DNA of 64,000 nucleotides from Chitinophaga parva (GTDB lineage Bacteria > Bacteroidota > Bacteroidia > Chitinophagales > Chitinophagaceae), in the NCBI RefSeq assembly GCF_003071345.1, contig NZ_QCYK01000002.1:1550001-1614000 (forward strand), in the 5' to 3' direction. The notes beneath the pieces are model-generated. The model saw only the letters and a list, made by a program, of their open reading frames with translations, had not been told where the DNA came from and ran no database searches. Position 1 is the stretch's first letter. Each line of letters opens with the position of its first letter. Positions 16,198 through 23,730 of the stretch are shown here, piece after piece. The position numbers and the translations under genes are program-made.

Positions 16198-16297
16198 AGG
16201 TAAGCAGCGCGGCATCTGTCCGCTAATTTGCCGGGCACTGCCAGCTTGTGGATGGTGCACTTAATTTACCTGGTGCCGCCAGTCTGCGGGCAGCTGC
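16150..16297 (+). repeat. Degenerate direct repeat from the ROK gene 3' end (three copies)
   Basis: Copy 1 (16150-16187) is inside the ROK gene. Copy 2 (16222-16258) lies after its stop, exactly 72 bp on and in the same frame (ANLLGAASLWMD against ANLPGTASLWMV). A weaker third copy starts near 16261 and forms the end of the minus-strand gene. This suggests an old local duplication. Confidence 0.6.
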
Positions 16298-16683
16298 TGC
16301 CCTGCGGGCGTAAGCGCCCGTAACACGGCATCTATCAGCACTTCTATGCGCTGTAATTGCTGGGGAGAATAGTGGATGTACGCCAGGCGGAAAAACTCCT
16401 GCCAGGTAAGGGTAGCACCCTCGTGGGAAAGCGTGGAGCCGTCCCGGAACTGGATAAACAGCCGGTTGAACCCCGTCAGCAATTCATAATCACCCTTCAT
16501 CTGCAGCAGCAGCTTGTGCAGGGGCGGGCAGGGCAGGTGGGCGGCGTGCGGCGCGCGTGCCTGCTGGTAAGCATTCTCCAGCAACACGTAGCTGATCAGC
16601 GACGCGGGTAATTTCAGGTAGGCGGCCAGGTAGTCCGTGGTCGTCTTGTCAGGAAGCGGGAGCGGGGGGCAGGTTGTTTTCAC
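16261..16683 (-). CDS. Hypothetical protein
   Basis: About 140 residues, not recognised. It is helical, with blocks YLAAYLKLPASLISYVLLE, LLLQMKGDYELLTGFNRLF and FFRLAYIHYSPQQLQRIEV, and has no signal peptide or membrane segment. A GTG at 16683 is preferred as start, because the longer frame to ATG 16764 adds a Cys- and Phe-rich stretch unlike the rest. Its last codons overlap the third degenerate copy of the ROK-derived repeat, so the C-terminus may be acquired. It is convergent with the ROK gene. Confidence 0.5.
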   Translation of the reverse strand: MKTTCPPLPLPDKTTTDYLAAYLKLPASLISYVLLENAYQQARAPHAAHLPCPPLHKLLLQMKGDYELLTGFNRLFIQFRDGSTLSHEGATLTWQEFFRLAYIHYSPQQLQRIEVLIDAVLRALTPAGQQLPADWRHQVN

Positions 16684-17036
16684 ACTTATTGGTTTAAAGA
16701 AAGTAATGCAATCGGGGCACGCTGGTGCAAACGTGCGCTGTGTATATGAACATGCCAGGAACAATTTTCTACTAAGCAGGAGCTATCTATTGGTACACGC
16801 TGGTGGCTCACTCAGATAAGTGATATGGAAAATTTTTGGATGGATGATGGTATCGTGATAAGGACCTTCCCGGGAAAACAACTCCGCTAAGGACGAGAAT
16901 TTCTCATCCAGGCTGGTTAATTTTTAGTTAACAGGACTTAAATCAAGGGTTATTTTGAGTGAATTTTTTACAAAATGAGGCAACTGGGCCAGCCGGTGCT
17001 AAAAAGGCTGGCGATTTGAACGGATAATTACACGTA
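16684..17036. other. Intergenic region, 353 bp
   Basis: Spacer between the start of the hypothetical gene and the end of the AraC gene, both on the minus strand. It presumably holds the promoter of the hypothetical gene. No gene, terminator or repeat was recognised. Confidence 0.4.
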
Positions 17037-17942
17037 TCAGTTAAACGACTGCCGGAATTCCACGGGAGACTGTTGTGTCTTTGTTTTGAAAAGTTTGCTG
17101 AAGGATTGGGGATGCTCAAAGCCCAGTGCATAGGCTATTTCAGCCACGGAGCGGGTAGTGGTGGAGAGTTGTTCTTTTGCCTTTTCAATCAGCTTGTCGT
17201 GGATGTGCTGCTGGGTACTTTGCCCGGTAAGTGATTTTAGCAGGCCACTTAAATAGTTAGGCGATACATGCAGCTCCCGCGCCACGTATTGCACGGTGGG
17301 CAGGCCCTTGCGCGCCAGGTCGTCATCGTTGAAATAGGCCGTGAGCAAGGCTTCCAGCTTATCCAGGGTTTGATGGTTGCTGATCCGGCGGGTAATGAAC
17401 TGGCGGTGGTAAAAGCGCTCCGCGTAATGCAGCAGCAGCTCCAGTTGGGAAATAATAATGCCCTGGCTGAATTTGTCGATGTTGGCGTGATATTCCTGCG
17501 CAATGTTGTGCACCAGGTTTACCACGGTCTGTTCCTCTTTGTCAGAAAGAAAGAGGGCTTCATGCACGGCGTAGTCAAAATATTCATACTGGCGGATCTG
17601 TTTTGCCAGGGGGGTATTCCATAGAAAGTCGGGATGTACGAGCACCAGCCAGCCTTCATGTTTTACATCTGCCGGCGCCTCAATGGCATACACCTGCCCC
17701 GGCGATACAAAGAACATAATGCCTTCATCAAAGTCATACACCTGCTGCCCGTAGCGCATTTTGGTACGGGGGCTTCTTTTCAGGGCAATGGAGTAAAACG
17801 TTTGCACATAGTTGGTTTCCAGGTCTTCCTGCCTCCACCGGATATCTTCAAAATTAATGACGCTGATCAGCGGGTGCTCCGGTTTGGGGAGCAGCCGTAT
17901 CTGGTGATATTCCGTGATTGTTTTGATCTGTCGCAGTTTCAT
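17037..17942 (-). CDS. AraC-family transcriptional regulator
   Basis: A 301-residue regulator. The N-terminal cupin-like sensing region (about 1-160) includes YDFDEGIMFFVSPGQVYAI. The C-terminal AraC domain (about 200-300) has two helix-turn-helices: VQYVARELHVSPNYLSGLLK and VAEIAYALGFEHPQSFSKLF, ending in the typical SPVEFRQSF. Start ATG 17942 (MKLRQIKTI) is preferred to the ORF extension at 17972. AraC proteins of this layout usually activate a neighbouring or divergent transport or metabolic gene, but none is obvious here. The ligand is unknown. Confidence 0.9.
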   Translation of the reverse strand: MKLRQIKTITEYHQIRLLPKPEHPLISVINFEDIRWRQEDLETNYVQTFYSIALKRSPRTKMRYGQQVYDFDEGIMFFVSPGQVYAIEAPADVKHEGWLVLVHPDFLWNTPLAKQIRQYEYFDYAVHEALFLSDKEEQTVVNLVHNIAQEYHANIDKFSQGIIISQLELLLHYAERFYHRQFITRRISNHQTLDKLEALLTAYFNDDDLARKGLPTVQYVARELHVSPNYLSGLLKSLTGQSTQQHIHDKLIEKAKEQLSTTTRSVAEIAYALGFEHPQSFSKLFKTKTQQSPVEFRQSFN

Positions 17943-18020
17943 AAGGCCATATTCCAATTGTAAAAGTACCATGCGGCGCAGGTAAAAATGTAGCCGGATC
18001 TCCCGGGTTTGTAGCCTTTT

Positions 18021-18791
18021 CTATTTGTACAGCACTTGTTCTGCGGTGTAGTAGGTTTTGCGGCCGCCGTTGGTCTGGATCTCTATTTCTGAGCCGCCAG
18101 GGCTGGTGGTTTGCCTGGCATTGTGGATCTTAAAGAAATCCCGTACCTCGCCGGCAATAATGTCCGGGTGGGTTTTGAGGATCGTTTTTTCTGATTGGGT
18201 GAGCACTGTTTTAATGGAGTGCTGCAGGTCCTTGATCTTATCCGCTGGTATTTTGCCACCCACGGAAAATGGCGATATGCCCGCGTCCCAGAGTATCTCA
18301 TCTGCATATGCATTGCCAATGCCACGGATCACGTGCTGGTCCAGCAGGATGTTCTTGATGCTGCTGCGCGTGCCTTCCAGCTTGCTTTTCAGGTAATCCA
18401 GGGTAAGCTCCAGCGCATCGGGCACATCGGGTTCTTCAGGATTGAGGGTGGGCAGGGCGGCGCCCATAAAATCCGTCATGGCCAGGCTGCTGCCGTCTTT
18501 AAAGTGCAGCTCCAGTACGGTGCCTTTTTCGTGCAGTGCTTCGTTAGAAAAATGCAGGCGGCCCCGCAGCATGAGGTGCAGCCCCAGTACATCTCCCTTT
18601 GAAAAGGCAATGCGTAGTTCCTTGCCACTGCGGTACACTTTGCTCACTTTCTGGCCGTGCAGTGTTTCCTGCATGGTCTTTTCAGCGCTGTGCGCTTTTT
18701 TAGATGGCACTATTACTTTTTCTACCTGCTTACCTGCCAGGAGCTTTTGCAGGTTATGACTGAATGCTTGCAGATCGGGTAGTTCCGGCAT
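18021..18791 (-). CDS. Fpg/Nei-family DNA glycosylase with zinc-less finger
   Basis: A 256-residue base-excision repair enzyme. It begins MPELPD, giving the catalytic Pro (exposed after Met removal) and Glu. It keeps the Lys of the beta-hairpin (SGKELRIAF) and the helix-two-turn-helix IRGIGNAYADEILWDAGISP. The C-terminal finger keeps its spacing and the conserved Arg region (NGGRKTYYTAEQ) but has none of the four zinc cysteines of classical Fpg, like the zinc-less finger of eukaryotic NEIL1. It should remove oxidised bases with beta/delta lyase activity; the exact lesion preference is unclear. The start at 18791 is fixed by the need for an N-terminal Pro. Confidence 0.85.
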   Translation of the reverse strand: MPELPDLQAFSHNLQKLLAGKQVEKVIVPSKKAHSAEKTMQETLHGQKVSKVYRSGKELRIAFSKGDVLGLHLMLRGRLHFSNEALHEKGTVLELHFKDGSSLAMTDFMGAALPTLNPEEPDVPDALELTLDYLKSKLEGTRSSIKNILLDQHVIRGIGNAYADEILWDAGISPFSVGGKIPADKIKDLQHSIKTVLTQSEKTILKTHPDIIAGEVRDFFKIHNARQTTSPGGSEIEIQTNGGRKTYYTAEQVLYK

Positions 18792-19249
18792 GACTGAATG
18801 ATTAAAGGTGAATGGTTTGGGTGCATGGTAAACAGACCATGCAGCAATGCTACAACAATCCGGCCATCTCACCATTCACCAATGCATAGACCTGCCTCCT
18901 GGCCCGCCTGCCTCCGGCATAGCAAATCTTTCCTTGTAGTCATGCTCCGGGGTACCACAAGCATGCATATTTATGGTAAAGGTGATCAGGCAGGCGATCT
19001 ACGCCGGTAAAACTTTCTTCATGCGATGAGGGCCTGTGAAGTTATATACGGGAAAAAGACAAATGCCGGGCCAGCAGGAAGCCCGGGTTGAGGAAGGCTG
19101 TGGCAAAAGAACAGGGCTGCCGGTGTGGCAGCCCTGTAAAATCAGGTGTTAGAGGGGCGGTATCCTTTAACGGATGTAATGTTAAGAAATTGTACGCTCG
19201 CCCCTTTAAAATTTTGACAAACGACTGTAATCGCCGTATGAACAGCCAA
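18792..19249. other. Intergenic region, 458 bp
   Basis: It lies between the Fpg start and the OmpA-lipoprotein stop, both on the minus strand. It holds the terminator at 19111 and presumably the Fpg promoter. Short open frames here have no family features. No gene is seen. Confidence 0.5.
19111..19137 (-). terminator. Terminator of the OmpA-lipoprotein gene
   Basis: A perfect 11-bp stem (ACAGGGCTGCC / GGCAGCCCTGT) with a 5-nt loop, followed on the minus strand by TCTTTTG. It lies 113 bp past the stop. Confidence 0.75.
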
Positions 19250-20128
19250 TTATTGCTTTGTTTCGAGCAATTTGAAGAACTGATCCAGCTGTGGCAGGAT
19301 CACAATGCGGGTGCGGCGGTTGGCAGCACGGCCCTCGGGAGTGTCGTTGCTGGCTACAGATACATACTCACTGCGGCCGGCGGCGGTGATACGGGCCGGG
19401 TCCATTTTGTAGTCGTTCTGCAGGATGCGGGTTACCGCGGTAGCACGTTTCACACTCAGGTCCCAGTTGTCCAGCAGTACGCCATTGTGGTAGGGTACAT
19501 TATCGGTGTGGCCTTCCACCATGAACTCGATATTGGGCTGGTTGTTCAGTACCATGGCCACTTTACCCAGTACTTCCTTGGCGCGGGGTGTTACCACGTA
19601 GCTGCCGCTGGAGAACAGCAGTTTGTCGGAAATGTCGATGAACACTACGCCTTTTTCCACTTTGATATTGATGTCTTTGTCATCCAGGTTGCCAATGGCG
19701 CCTTTAAGGTTCATCACCAGGGCCATGTTCAGGGAGTCCTTACGGGCAATTTCAGACTGGAGGTTCTGGATGTAAGAGTCTTTGGAACCGATGTTGTCCA
19801 ATGATTTCTTGATGCTTTCTGCCTGGGAAGAAGAGATCACAGACAGGTCTTTTAACTGGGTAAGCAACTGGCTGTTGTTGCCTTTAAGGCCTTCCAGTTG
19901 TTCCTGGAGGGAAGAGATGCGTGTCTGGTAGGCATGCTCGCGGCGTGCAAATTCAGCGCTGGAGTCTTTACCGTTTTCCTGGCAATGGTTCAACTGTTCC
20001 TGGAGTTGCATGTACTTGCCGCTCAATTCACCATATTGCTGCTGGCTGGCCTTCAGCTTTTTACCGGTACCACAGGAAAAAAGCAGGAGGGACGCTGCGC
20101 ACAGGGGAAGTAGGAATATTTGTTTCAT
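19250..20128 (-). CDS. OmpA-family peptidoglycan-binding lipoprotein
   Basis: A 292-residue envelope protein. It has a lipoprotein signal with lipobox LLFSC (Cys about 19) and a long heptad-rich coiled coil (about 30-140, many Gln, Leu, Glu and Ser). A C-terminal OmpA domain (about 170-285) carries the peptidoglycan-binding signatures VEGHTDNVPYHNG, LSVKRATAVTRIL and PEGRAANRRTRIVI. It probably tethers the outer membrane to the cell wall. Start ATG 20128 is preferred to the upstream extension at 20164, because the signal peptide begins there. It appears monocistronic, with its own terminator. Confidence 0.9.
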   Translation of the reverse strand: MKQIFLLPLCAASLLLFSCGTGKKLKASQQQYGELSGKYMQLQEQLNHCQENGKDSSAEFARREHAYQTRISSLQEQLEGLKGNNSQLLTQLKDLSVISSSQAESIKKSLDNIGSKDSYIQNLQSEIARKDSLNMALVMNLKGAIGNLDDKDINIKVEKGVVFIDISDKLLFSSGSYVVTPRAKEVLGKVAMVLNNQPNIEFMVEGHTDNVPYHNGVLLDNWDLSVKRATAVTRILQNDYKMDPARITAAGRSEYVSVASNDTPEGRAANRRTRIVILPQLDQFFKLLETKQ

Positions 20129-20333
20129 ACAAAGAGCATTTGGTTTAAATCGTTGCCCCCACAAGTGCCAAAATCAGGCCACTTTAGGAAGAGGCTGATA
20201 TTCATTCATGTATATTTGGTGAGGGGATTTAGGTTTAACGTTTTGTTAGGGAAGCCGCGCTGGTTTCACCCCTCGGCGTATAGTTTATGCTGCCGTGAAG
20301 CCATTTTTTTGCCGGTGCCAAACGGAGCAATGC

Positions 20334-20813
20334 CTACACGCGCTGCAGCGCTTTGTACCCCAGGCACAGCATCAGCGCATCTTCCACTATGCCCGCTACG
20401 CCATCTGGTATTTTTGTATGCTTTGTAAGCCGGGTGCGGGTATACCATAACAAATAAGCGGCACCCAGCGCAGTGGCACTGCCTATCAAGGCGCCCACCC
20501 ATGCCTTTTGTTGTAACTGCTTACCCACCTGCGCGCCGGCCAGTCCGCCTGAAATGCCGCGGCCTATCAGGCCTAAAGGTTTTATGCGGTCGGGGGCCAG
20601 GGGCATCTTGTCACCAATCAGCTCCCCGGCGGAGAGGATGGTCCAGATGCCCGCTTTGGTGATGCGGGGTTGGGAGATACCTGTTTTTTCGTTCTTGTCT
20701 TTCTGCGCTTGCAGGTGGCGGCTTACCAGCGTGGGTGCCAGCATGGCGCGGGAGCCTGCTACCACGCCCAGGCTTGCAATAGTGAGGGTGTCAGATAACG
20801 TTAACTTGCTCAT
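20334..20813 (-). CDS. DUF4126-family membrane protein
   Basis: A 159-residue hydrophobic protein fitting DUF4126: GVVAGSRAMLAPTLVS near the N-terminus, then AGELIGDKMPLAPDR, a Gly/Ala-rich membrane stretch (ISGGLAGAQVG, VGALIGSATALGAAYLL) and the C-terminal PDGVAGIVEDALML. Several membrane helices are predicted by eye. The function is unknown. Start ATG 20813 (MSKLTLSD) is preferred over the upstream frame. It may be the last gene of a minus-strand group with the ABM-like and DUF1905 genes, although a 142-bp gap separates it. Confidence 0.75.
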   Translation of the reverse strand: MSKLTLSDTLTIASLGVVAGSRAMLAPTLVSRHLQAQKDKNEKTGISQPRITKAGIWTILSAGELIGDKMPLAPDRIKPLGLIGRGISGGLAGAQVGKQLQQKAWVGALIGSATALGAAYLLWYTRTRLTKHTKIPDGVAGIVEDALMLCLGYKALQRV

Positions 20814-20955
20814 GAGGATCAGTTTAAGACATACGCCATAAAACGATGCCAAACACAAAAGGGCTTTGTGCCTGGCACGATTCCTCGGTTACATCCGTGG
20901 CCGTATTCACTGCGGGGCTATTTTCGCTATTGTACCGGAGGCGGCTGATTGCGCA

Positions 20956-21276
20956 CTACCTGCCAAACGGCGCAAAGTTGGAAAACAGTTGCCCTGTCTC
21001 AGCAATGCTGGCCGCAGGCACATACTCGCTGCAAGCGCTATATTTTTCCCACATGGCCAGCACTGCGGGGTTCGTGTGTGCGGCATCTATCGCTGCCTGG
21101 GAGATCCATTCAAATACTTCTATGATGGTGCCATCTGCGGCTTTCATCATAATTGAAGGCCGGTCTGTTACCAGGTGTTCACTTTTTAGCGTGGGCAGGT
21201 GTGTGTGCATCAGGGCCTCCAGTTCGGCAGCTTTGCCGGGCAGGGGACGATAGCAGGCAATTACAATTCTTGACAT
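20956..21276 (-). CDS. Antibiotic-biosynthesis-monooxygenase-like (ABM) small protein
   Basis: A 106-residue protein with the dimeric ferredoxin-like alpha-beta pattern: strand IVIACYRPLPG, helix KAAELEALMHTHLPTL, strand SIMMKAADGTIIEVFEW, and helix IDAAHTNPAVLAMWEKYS. Proteins of this shape include ABM/heme-degrading enzymes and many of no known activity, so only the fold is claimed. Start ATG 21276 (MSRIVIAC) is preferred. The stop of the upstream DUF1905 gene lies 29 bp away on the same strand, suggesting co-transcription. Confidence 0.55.
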   Translation of the reverse strand: MSRIVIACYRPLPGKAAELEALMHTHLPTLKSEHLVTDRPSIMMKAADGTIIEVFEWISQAAIDAAHTNPAVLAMWEKYSACSEYVPAASIAETGQLFSNFAPFGR

Positions 21277-21305
21277 ATCAGGAGTGGTTTGTATGCAGTG
21301 CACGG

Positions 21306-21809
21306 TTATGCCTGTTTGTTGGCGCGGATCATTTCGTTATACGTTTGCCGGTGCAGCATGGCCGTTACCGTCTGGGCAATGCGTTTGCCCAGCGTGGCCT
21401 CGGTTTTGGCGCTGTCTATCCATTTTGAAAAATACATTTGGTGGGAGCGGGGCAAGGTGTTGAAAAAGGCCAGTGCCGCCGGCTCATCCTGCAGGCATTC
21501 CAGTAGCAAGGTATTCACTTGCTGGGGCGTGGCGTCCGCGGTCATTTGTACCTGCACTGTGGCGCCCGTGCCCTTGCCAATGGCCTTACGGATGTCGGCC
21601 TTGAGGGGCAGGATGAAGTCGCCCTCACCCATGGGCAGGAGGGCTGCCTGCGCAATGGCGTGCTGGTCTACTTTACCCTTTACCCGGAAGGATTTGCGCA
21701 TGCCGGGTTGCAGTTGCTCCGCCATAGCGGCGGGTATCGTGATATAACGCCAGCCGGTTTTCTCGCCCATGGCGCCAAACTGCTGGATGACAGCGGTAAA
21801 ACGGATCAT
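21306..21809 (-). CDS. DUF1905 / YdeI (OmdA)-type protein
   Basis: A 167-residue protein. The N-terminal part (about 1-95) fits DUF1905 (WRYITIPAAMAEQL to GEGDFILPLKADIRKAIGKG). The C-terminal part (about 100-160) fits the helical YdeI/OmpD-associated domain (FFNTLPRSHQMYFSKWIDSAKTEATLGKRI). Such proteins have been linked to bacteriocin or stress resistance in other bacteria, but the mechanism is unclear. Start ATG 21809 (MIRFTAV). It is first in a small minus-strand group with the ABM-like gene. Confidence 0.8.
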   Translation of the reverse strand: MIRFTAVIQQFGAMGEKTGWRYITIPAAMAEQLQPGMRKSFRVKGKVDQHAIAQAALLPMGEGDFILPLKADIRKAIGKGTGATVQVQMTADATPQQVNTLLLECLQDEPAALAFFNTLPRSHQMYFSKWIDSAKTEATLGKRIAQTVTAMLHRQTYNEMIRANKQA

Positions 21810-21921
21810 GCCGTTAAGGTACAAAAAAGGCTGTAATTAGCCATGAGCTTGCATTGCGTGGCATAGTTTTCGTAAAATAGTTGAAGGAAACCATCATTCA
21901 TCACGCTTAAATTATTTTATT

Positions 21922-22107
21922 ATGAAAGACAATACGATCGGCAGCCAGGGTTTACAACAAGGTGGTAAAGAGCTGGGCAATGACTACAGCCGGGATCTTA
22001 CCCGTGAAAAACAGGAAAGTGAAACCGCCAAGATCATAGTAGAAAAAGGCCAGAAGAAAACAAACAAGAAAACGCCGGTAGAACGCAATGGTGAACGCCA
22101 CCGCTAA
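21922..22107 (+). CDS. Small hydrophilic protein, unknown function
   Basis: A 61-residue, highly charged protein (MKDNTIGSQGLQQGG then a Lys/Glu/Thr-rich tail), with no membrane segment and likely disordered. No family is recognised. A good ATG and a terminator 30 bp after the stop support it as a real gene. The composition recalls small stress-related hydrophilins, which is speculative. Confidence 0.5.
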   Translation: MKDNTIGSQGLQQGGKELGNDYSRDLTREKQESETAKIIVEKGQKKTNKKTPVERNGERHR

Positions 22108-22136
22108 CTGCAAAAAAATAACATCCATTCCCCTTG

Positions 22137-22167
22137 AAAGCCGTTCCATCCATATGGGACGGCTTTT
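22137..22167 (+). terminator. Rho-independent terminator
   Basis: AAAGCCGTTCC pairs with GGGACGGCTTT (one G-U) around a short loop and runs into TTTTTG. It ends the small-protein gene. Confidence 0.85.
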
Positions 22168-22293
22168 TGTTGCAATGGCTAAAATATTGACAGGCAGGGA
22201 GAAAAAAATATTAGGTGTATAATCCACCTTTTTACCTATCTTGTTTAAACATTTGGTGCTTGGTACTTAGCTTTTTTACCACGTTATGCTGTT

Positions 22294-22839
22294 ATGAATT
22301 ATGCCACGATGCCGGAAGCGAGCCTTTGGCAAGCGTTTAAGCAAAGCGATGCCCAGGCGTTGAGTGAGATTTACGAACGCTTCGTCAATGAATTGTATAA
22401 CTATGGCTATCATTTTGTGATGGATGCTGCCCAGGTGCAGGACGCCATCCAGGATGTTTTTGCTGATCTGTGGCGTACCCGGGAACAACTTTCTGACACC
22501 ACTTCCATTAAATATTATCTCTTCTGCTGCCTGCGCCGCCGTTTGGTCCGGCTCCGGGAAACGGACGCCCGCACTACCCTCTGGGTGGAAGATGGGCAGC
22601 ACGACCCACACACGGAATCTGCCGAGCATGTGATGATCAAGGTGGAAGAATCTGTGCAGCAGATGAAACGCCTGCAACAGGCCATTGCCACCTTGCCGTT
22701 TCGCCAGCAGGAGGTGATCCGGTTGCGCTTTTATGACGATTTTTCCTGGGCTGAGATTGCGGGCATCCTGCAGATCAATGAGCAGTCCGTGCGGAATCTC
22801 GTTCAGCGGGCGGTCCTTAAATTAAGGACCATTTGCTGA
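22294..22839 (+). CDS. ECF-family RNA polymerase sigma factor
   Basis: A 181-residue sigma-70 factor of the FecI-like Bacteroidota type. Region 2 (about 25-85) carries YERFVNELYNYGYHFV and VQDAIQDVFADLW. Region 4 (about 125-178) carries LPFRQQEVIRLRFYDDFSWAEIAGIL. It probably works with the FecR anti-sigma factor at 23731 and the STN-bearing SusC at 25339 in cell-surface signalling. Unusually, a beta-lactamase gene on the opposite strand lies between sigma and fecR. Start ATG 22294; ATG 22309 is possible. Confidence 0.92.
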   Translation: MNYATMPEASLWQAFKQSDAQALSEIYERFVNELYNYGYHFVMDAAQVQDAIQDVFADLWRTREQLSDTTSIKYYLFCCLRRRLVRLRETDARTTLWVEDGQHDPHTESAEHVMIKVEESVQQMKRLQQAIATLPFRQQEVIRLRFYDDFSWAEIAGILQINEQSVRNLVQRAVLKLRTIC

Positions 22840-22878
22840 ATCGATTTAGGTCCCTTACCAGATCACCTTCTCCGTCTC

Positions 22879-23625
22879 TTACTCCTTCTTCTTCTCGTTT
22901 TCCTTACCCGCCTTGCCTATTAATTCCAACGTGCGTTCATAGGGATTGCCCTCCAGGCTTTCGTGGCCGGGAACAATGATCCTGGCCGATGGGAACTTTG
23001 CTTCCGTTTTCCGGATGGAAGCCGGCCAGGCCTGCAGGTCGGCATCGCCGGTATAGCCTATGCTGGTAGCCAGGCCGCTTTTGAGAAAGCATCCGGCAAA
23101 GAGTACCTGGTCCTCCGGCAGCCATACTACAATGTTATCCGTGGTGTGGCCGGGGCCGGGATAAAAGGTTTGTATGCGCGTACCGCCAAAGCGGAAAGTG
23201 GTGTCTTTGGAAAAAGCGTGGGCCGGGGCAGCCTTGCCGTTAGCTGCGCACAGTGCCACGGTTTGTGCGCTGGCGTAAGTAGGAATGCCGCGCGCTGCCA
23301 GGGCTTTTATGCCCCCTACGCGGTCCGCATGCCAGTGGGTGCTGATGCAGGCCACTACTTTTTCATGAAAGCGGGCCTCCAGCTGGTTTACCAGCGTGTC
23401 TGCCTGCTCATCGTCCCAGGGAGTGTCTAATAATACAATGCCCGCCGGGGTGCGCACAAACAGGCTGTTGGCCGGGTACCAGGTCTTATCGTCTGGTTTC
23501 CCGTAGGTGACATATAAATAGGAATGACCTTTTAACGGGGATATCTCCACCAGCGTGGCGGAATCCCGCTGGGCCAGGGCGTGGCCGGCCAGCAGTAACA
23601 TGGGGAGGAGGAGCAGTTTTTTCAT
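22879..23625 (-). CDS. Subclass B1-type metallo-beta-lactamase
   Basis: A 248-residue secreted enzyme with a signal peptide (about 1-19). It carries the full B1 zinc set: His97, His99 and Asp101 in THWHADRVGG, His160 in GPGHTTDN, Cys179 in FAGCFLKS and His221 in VPGHE. Lys182, three residues after the Cys, matches the substrate-carboxylate Lys (Lys224) of B1 enzymes. The usual Asn233 position appears to be Tyr (SIGYTGDAD). B1 enzymes hydrolyse penicillins, cephalosporins and usually carbapenems. Similar chromosomal enzymes occur in environmental Bacteroidota. Activity here is inferred, not shown. It lies between an ECF sigma gene and its fecR, on the opposite strand. Confidence 0.85.
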   Translation of the reverse strand: MKKLLLLPMLLLAGHALAQRDSATLVEISPLKGHSYLYVTYGKPDDKTWYPANSLFVRTPAGIVLLDTPWDDEQADTLVNQLEARFHEKVVACISTHWHADRVGGIKALAARGIPTYASAQTVALCAANGKAAPAHAFSKDTTFRFGGTRIQTFYPGPGHTTDNIVVWLPEDQVLFAGCFLKSGLATSIGYTGDADLQAWPASIRKTEAKFPSARIIVPGHESLEGNPYERTLELIGKAGKENEKKKE

Positions 23626-23730
23626 GGCGGAAATTAAGGCCCCAAAAATAATTTAAAAATATTTTGCGCCAGGTGAGTTAAAACAACCTAAAGCGTACTT
23701 TATACATTTAACGACCTTTATTTCATCCGC

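Noticed and set aside
18798..19010. 70-codon plus-strand frame between the Fpg and OmpA genes
   Set aside because: Its composition is not protein-like and no promoter, start context or family is visible.
20212..20220. TATATTTGG promoter-like element on the plus strand
   Set aside because: It matches the Bacteroidota -7 consensus, but the genes downstream in that direction are on the minus strand and no plus-strand gene follows.
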